Shown: piece after piece, positions 60,504 to 64,000 of the stretch
Position numbering within the stretch: position 1 is the stretch's first letter
How the letters are laid out: every line of letters begins with the position of its first letter
From: Actinoplanes sp. N902-109
GTDB lineage: Bacteria > Actinomycetota > Actinomycetes > Mycobacteriales > Micromonosporaceae
Direction: 5' to 3'
Assembly: GCF_000389965.1 (NCBI RefSeq)
Contig: NC_021191.1
Span: 6,945,501-7,009,500 of the forward strand
Length of the DNA: 64,000 nt
The notes under the pieces: model-generated
Seen by the model: only the letters and a program-made list of their open reading frames with translations
What the model was told of the DNA's origin: nothing
Databases searched by the model: none
Translations under genes and position numbers: made by a program

Positions 60504-62639
60504 ATGGTCGGCATGGGGAGCCCTTCGGCGATGACGACGCTGCCCGTCCAGGGCGCCGGGACGCCGGAGCGGGCGCCACGCTGCGCGGATCTCGTCGCTG
60601 CCTTCCCGTGGGCCAGTACCCCGCTGGGCGCGCCCGACACCTGGGACCCCGCCGTACGGGCCACGATCGAGGTACTGCTCGCCTCGCCGGTGCCCATGGC
60701 GCTGGCCTACGGCGACACGTTCGTCCTGATCTACAACGACGCCTACGCCGACGTGCTGGGCGCCAAGCATCCGCTGGCCCTGGGCAGCCCGGCGGCCGAG
60801 GTCCACGGCGACGCCTGGCACACCCCCGGGCTGGGCGGGGTGGTCACCGACGTGTTCCGCACCGGCCAGTCGTTCCTCGAGGCCGAGGTCCAGGTGGCGG
60901 TCCCGCGCGGCGGTCACGTCGAGCAGGCGTCGTTCACCCGCGGGCATTCCGTCGTACGGGACCAGCACGGCGCCGTGGCCGGGGTGCTCACCGTGGCGGC
61001 CGAGACCACGCAGGTCACCCGGCGGCTGCAGAGCCTCGGCGAGCTCACCGCCAAGCTGGCGTCGGCGCTGACCATCGACGACGTCGCGCGGGTCTTCCTG
61101 TCGTACGCGATGAGCTCGTTCGACGTCGATCATTGCGTGTTCGCCGTGGACGACGGCGCCGAGTTCCGCTACGTACGCCGCATCCGGGGCGAGATGATCG
61201 ACGAGGCGGACGAGCGCCTGCCCCCGCTGTGGAAGCGGCTCGGCAGCGACGCCGACGCCCCGGTGGTCACCGTCGCGAGCAGCGGGCGCCCGGCGTTCGT
61301 CTCGGACGGCACGCCGCTGGCCGGCATCGCCACCGACCGGCACGAGCGCCGGGTGCGCGCGCTCGCCGCGATGCCGCTGACCACCGAGTCCGTGCACGGC
61401 GCGCTGACCATGGGCTACCGCGGGGCGCACGCCTGGCTGCCGGCCGAGCGCGCCCTGCTCTATGCGATCGCCGAGCTGGTGGCCCAGGCGACCGAGCGGG
61501 CCCGCCGGTTCGAGGCCCAGCACGGCACCGCCCAGCTGCTGCAACGCTCGATGCTGCCGGAGCACCTGCCCGAGCTCGACCGGTTCCGCATCGCCGCGCG
61601 CTACGACGTGGGCGTCGACGGCAACGCGGCCGGCGGCGACTTCTACGACGCCTTCGACCTGGCCGACGGGCGCCTGGCGATGGTGCTCGGCGACGTGGCC
61701 GGGCACGACGTGCGGGCCGCCGCGGTGATGGGCCAGGTCCGGGCGGCTCTGCGCGCGCTCGCCCTGACCGATCCGGCACCGCCGACCGTGCTGGCAGGGC
61801 TGGACCGGCTGGTCGGCTCGCTGGGCGCCGAGTCGCGCAACGAGGAGATCTTCGTGACCGTGGTGTACGGGGTGCTCGACCCGGCCGACGGCACGATCAC
61901 GCTGGCCAGCGCCGGTCACCCGCCACCGGTGCTGCGCCGGGCGGGCCGCGGCCGGGCCGGCGCCGAGCTGGTCTCCGTGCCGCCGGGCGCGCCGCTGGGG
62001 CTGGGCGGGCAGTGGCGCTCGGGCACCGTGCGGCTCGAGCCCGGCGACACCATCCTCATGTACAGCGACGGCGTGGTGGAGCGCCGGGGCCGCCCGCTGA
62101 CCGAGGGTCTCGAGGAGCTGGTGACGGCGACCGCGGCGGCGGCCAGTGGCGACCCCCGCAATCTGTGCTCGCTGGCCACGGGGGCGGTCTCCGGGCGTAC
62201 CGACGACGACGTCGCCGTCCTGGCGGTGGAGCGGGCGGTTGCCCTCAGCCGGTCCGCGACGATGCTGGTGCCGGCCGAACCGACCGGGCCGAGCCGGGTC
62301 CGGCAGTGGATGACCACCCGGCTGCGCGACTGGTCGGTGCCCGAGCCGGTGATCGGCGCGGCCATCCTGTGCACGAGCGAGCTCACCACCAACGCGCTGC
62401 TGCACGCGGGCACCCCGGCCCAGGTGCACATCGACCTGAGTGCCGAGCGGCTGCTGGTCTCGGTGGCCGACACCGGCACCCGGGGCAGCGTCACCCGGGC
62501 CCGCACCGACGCGCTGAGCAGCCGCGGGCGCGGGCTGGGCCTGATCGAGGAGCTCAGCGACACCTGGGGCACCGACCCCACGGTGCGCGGCTCCACGGTG
62601 TGGTTCGAGATGCTGATACCGCACGGCAAAACGGGGTAA
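60504..62639 (+). CDS. SpoIIE-type PP2C phosphatase with PAS, GAF and HATPase domains
   Basis: A 711-residue regulator combining sensing and partner switching. The N-terminal PAS-like domain (ALAYGDTFVLIYNDAYADVLG) is followed by a GAF-like domain (SALTIDDVARVFLSY). The PP2C phosphatase has metal-site residues in GGDFYDAFDLADG and VLGDVAGHD, with later DGVVE and TDDDVAVLAV. The C-terminal RsbW-like ATPase has CTSELTTNALLHAG and GRGLGLIEELSDTWG. This architecture controls anti-sigma cascades in actinobacteria. Start ATG 60504; ATG 60513 is also possible. Confidence 0.92.
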   Translation: MVGMGSPSAMTTLPVQGAGTPERAPRCADLVAAFPWASTPLGAPDTWDPAVRATIEVLLASPVPMALAYGDTFVLIYNDAYADVLGAKHPLALGSPAAEVHGDAWHTPGLGGVVTDVFRTGQSFLEAEVQVAVPRGGHVEQASFTRGHSVVRDQHGAVAGVLTVAAETTQVTRRLQSLGELTAKLASALTIDDVARVFLSYAMSSFDVDHCVFAVDDGAEFRYVRRIRGEMIDEADERLPPLWKRLGSDADAPVVTVASSGRPAFVSDGTPLAGIATDRHERRVRALAAMPLTTESVHGALTMGYRGAHAWLPAERALLYAIAELVAQATERARRFEAQHGTAQLLQRSMLPEHLPELDRFRIAARYDVGVDGNAAGGDFYDAFDLADGRLAMVLGDVAGHDVRAAAVMGQVRAALRALALTDPAPPTVLAGLDRLVGSLGAESRNEEIFVTVVYGVLDPADGTITLASAGHPPPVLRRAGRGRAGAELVSVPPGAPLGLGGQWRSGTVRLEPGDTILMYSDGVVERRGRPLTEGLEELVTATAAAASGDPRNLCSLATGAVSGRTDDDVAVLAVERAVALSRSATMLVPAEPTGPSRVRQWMTTRLRDWSVPEPVIGAAILCTSELTTNALLHAGTPAQVHIDLSAERLLVSVADTGTRGSVTRARTDALSSRGRGLGLIEELSDTWGTDPTVRGSTVWFEMLIPHGKTG

Positions 62640-62649
62640 GCGCCTGTCC

Positions 62650-63321
62650 ATGACAGCTAAGCGCGGAGTGCTCTTCGACGTCGACGGCACCCTCGTCGAC
62701 ACCACCTACCTGCATGCGGTCGCCTGGTGGGAAGCCCTGCGGCAGAACGGCCACGACGTGCCGATGGCCAAGATCCACCGGGGCATCGGGATGGGGTCCG
62801 ACAAGCTCATCGAGCACCTGCTCGGCGACGACCGGGACGCAGACAAGGACGACCAGCTGTCCACCGCCCACGACATCCTCTACGGCGCGTGGTGGGAGCG
62901 GCTGCGCCCACTGCCCGGCGCGGCCGATCTGCTGCGCGCGATCGCCGGTCACGGCCTCGCGGTCGTGCTCGCCTCCTCGGCCAAGAGCGAGGAGCTGACG
63001 CAGCTGCGCCGGGTCGTCGACGCCGACGACGTGATCGCGGCGGCCACGTCCTCCTCGGACGCCGAGCAGAGCAAGCCCGAACCGGACATCCTGCAGGCGG
63101 CGCTCGACCAGTCCGGGGTCGACCCGCAGCACAGCATCTTCGTCGGCGACGCGGTGTGGGACGTCAAGGCCGCTGCGAAGCTCGACATCCCGTGCATCGG
63201 GCTCACCTGCGGGGGCACCAGCGCCGCCGAGCTGCGCGACGCCGGTGCCGTGGAGACGTACGAGGACCCGGCCGATCTGCTGGCCCACCTCGACGGGTCG
63301 GCCGTGAAGCGGCTCTTCTAG
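62650..63321 (+). CDS. HAD-family phosphatase (beta-phosphoglucomutase-like)
   Basis: A 223-residue HAD hydrolase with motif I FDVDGTLVDTT (nucleophile Asp), a helical cap, motif II VLASSAKS, Lys in SKPEPDIL (motif III) and motif IV VGDAVWDVKAA. It is similar to phosphoglycolate phosphatases or beta-phosphoglucomutases; substrate unclear. It starts 10 bp after the phosphatase gene stop and may be cotranscribed. Its stop codon shares CTAG with the SDR remnant. Confidence 0.9.
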   Translation: MTAKRGVLFDVDGTLVDTTYLHAVAWWEALRQNGHDVPMAKIHRGIGMGSDKLIEHLLGDDRDADKDDQLSTAHDILYGAWWERLRPLPGAADLLRAIAGHGLAVVLASSAKSEELTQLRRVVDADDVIAAATSSSDAEQSKPEPDILQAALDQSGVDPQHSIFVGDAVWDVKAAAKLDIPCIGLTCGGTSAAELRDAGAVETYEDPADLLAHLDGSAVKRLF

Positions 63322-63500
63322 GGGCCACCGGTCACACAGGACGCCGCGGGGCTCGCGAGGAACACCACGACGGCGGCCACCTCGCGGGCATCGCCGGGCC
63401 GGCCCGGCGGCACCCCGGACCGGTGCATGGTGTGCCGTCCTCCTGGCCGGTCATCGGGGTGGCGATCGGGTTGCGCTCACCCGGGGCGGCATGTTTTACC
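63318..63500 (-). pseudogene. Remnant of a short-chain dehydrogenase, C-terminal end
   Basis: The minus strand reads HAAPGERNPIATPMTG (about 63450-63500) in one frame. After a frameshift near 63420-63440 it reads GRPGDAREVAAVVVFLASP-AASCVTGG, ending in a stop at 63318. Both pieces fit the C-terminal third of classical SDRs (APG...ATPM, then PEEVA-like...FLASPAASYVTG). The N-terminal domain is missing and the fragment abuts the antiporter gene. The last piece also has a start codon and AGGAGG, so a 37-residue product is possible but not likely. Confidence 0.65.
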
Positions 63501-64000
63501 CGATCGCCGGGCAGTGTTCGGTGGTGCAACTCTCCGACCTGCTCTTCGCCCTCTTCGGCGTGGGCGCGTTGCTGGCCGGGATCCTGCCGCGCGTGCTGGA
63601 ACGTCGTCCCCTGTCCATGCCCATCGTTTTCCTGGCCCTCGGCATGCTGCTGTTCGCGCTGCCGCTGGGGCTGCCCGACGCCGACCCGTTCCGGCATGCC
63701 CAGCTGACCCAGCACCTGACCGAGGTGTGCGTGATCGTGGCGTTGATGGGCGCCGGGCTGAAGATCGACCGGCCGCTCGGCATGCGCCGATGGATGTCCA
63801 CCTGGCGGCTGCTCGCCTTCGCGATGCCGGTCACCATCGCCGTGGTCGCACTCCTGGGCTGGTGGTGGGCCGGGCTGGTGCCGGCCACGGCGCTGCTGCT
63901 GGGTGCCGCGCTGGCGCCGACCGACCCGGTGCTGGCCGCGGACGTACAGGTCGGCGAGCCCACCGACGAGGAGGACTCCGAGGACGAGGTCCGCTTCGCA
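63491..64000 (+). CDS. Cation:proton antiporter (NhaP/CPA1-type), truncated by the window
   Basis: The first about 170 residues are visible. Start ATG 63491 is tentative; GTG 63521 or 63524 (VQLSDLLFALFGVGALLAG) are alternatives. Membrane helices follow in the CPA1 pattern: LLFALFGVGALLAGILPRVL, LSMPIVFLALGMLLFALPLGLP, VIVALMGAGLKIDRPLG and the ion-site motif ALLLGAALAPTDPVLAADVQVGEP. The frame is open to the window end. Its substrate is probably Na or K against protons. Confidence 0.85.
   Translation, partial: MFYPIAGQCSVVQLSDLLFALFGVGALLAGILPRVLERRPLSMPIVFLALGMLLFALPLGLPDADPFRHAQLTQHLTEVCVIVALMGAGLKIDRPLGMRRWMSTWRLLAFAMPVTIAVVALLGWWWAGLVPATALLLGAALAPTDPVLAADVQVGEPTDEEDSEDEVRFA

Overview
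The window is high-GC actinobacterial DNA. It has many GTG starts, GTGA/ATGA stop-start overlaps between genes, phosphatidylinositol mannoside genes and an F420-type oxidoreductase. The gene order relA-apt-secF-secD-yajC-ruvB-ruvA-ruvC-yebC-pdxT-pdxS-pimA-acyltransferase-pgsA-HIT-thrS (about 0.9-23.7 kb, nearly all on the minus strand) is the order known from mycobacteria. The overall gene style suggests Micromonosporaceae, perhaps Actinoplanes; the genus is an inference.

Layout. Positions 1-860 are a repeat-rich accessory edge: a 28-bp array fused to a decayed IS5-type transposase, then a separate array of 16-bp units. Positions 860-24,000 are the conserved core: stringent response (relA), purine salvage (apt), Sec translocase accessories (secDF, yajC), Holliday-junction processing (ruvCAB), pyridoxal phosphate synthase (pdxST), PIM lipid synthesis (pgsA, acyltransferase, pimA) and thrS. 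Plus-strand insertions in this core carry an EF-G-like GTPase and a SigE-type sigma factor with a membrane partner. RuvB carries an intein exactly inside its Walker A loop, the most notable feature of the window.

Positions 24-36 kb hold an OmpR-type two-component system, a secreted lectin-like protein behind a strongly structured leader, a nucleoside deaminase/methyltransferase pair, an aldo/keto reductase, cspA and a stress-type membrane cluster (holin-like, DUF3618, DUF4235, DUF1206). Positions 36-45.5 kb hold a GNAT protein, a GH3 NagZ-like enzyme, a LLM/F420 oxidoreductase, RecQ and a large broken NHL/FN3/OmpA-domain gene. Positions 45.6-56.8 kb hold a NarL-type two-component system coupled to an ABC-2 exporter, a GT4 glycosyltransferase, an SRPBCC-SDR pair, a frameshifted FAD oxidoreductase and a YihY membrane protein. 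Positions 56.8-64 kb hold small unknown proteins, a mechanosensitive-channel-like protein with a coiled-coil tail, a SpoIIE phosphatase, a HAD phosphatase, an SDR remnant and the start of a cation/proton antiporter that runs off the window.

Two genes carry frameshifts (41.2-45.5 kb and 53.7-55.2 kb). Sequence alone cannot decide between real decay and sequencing error. Start sites were chosen from ribosome-binding sites, overlaps and family-typical N-termini.
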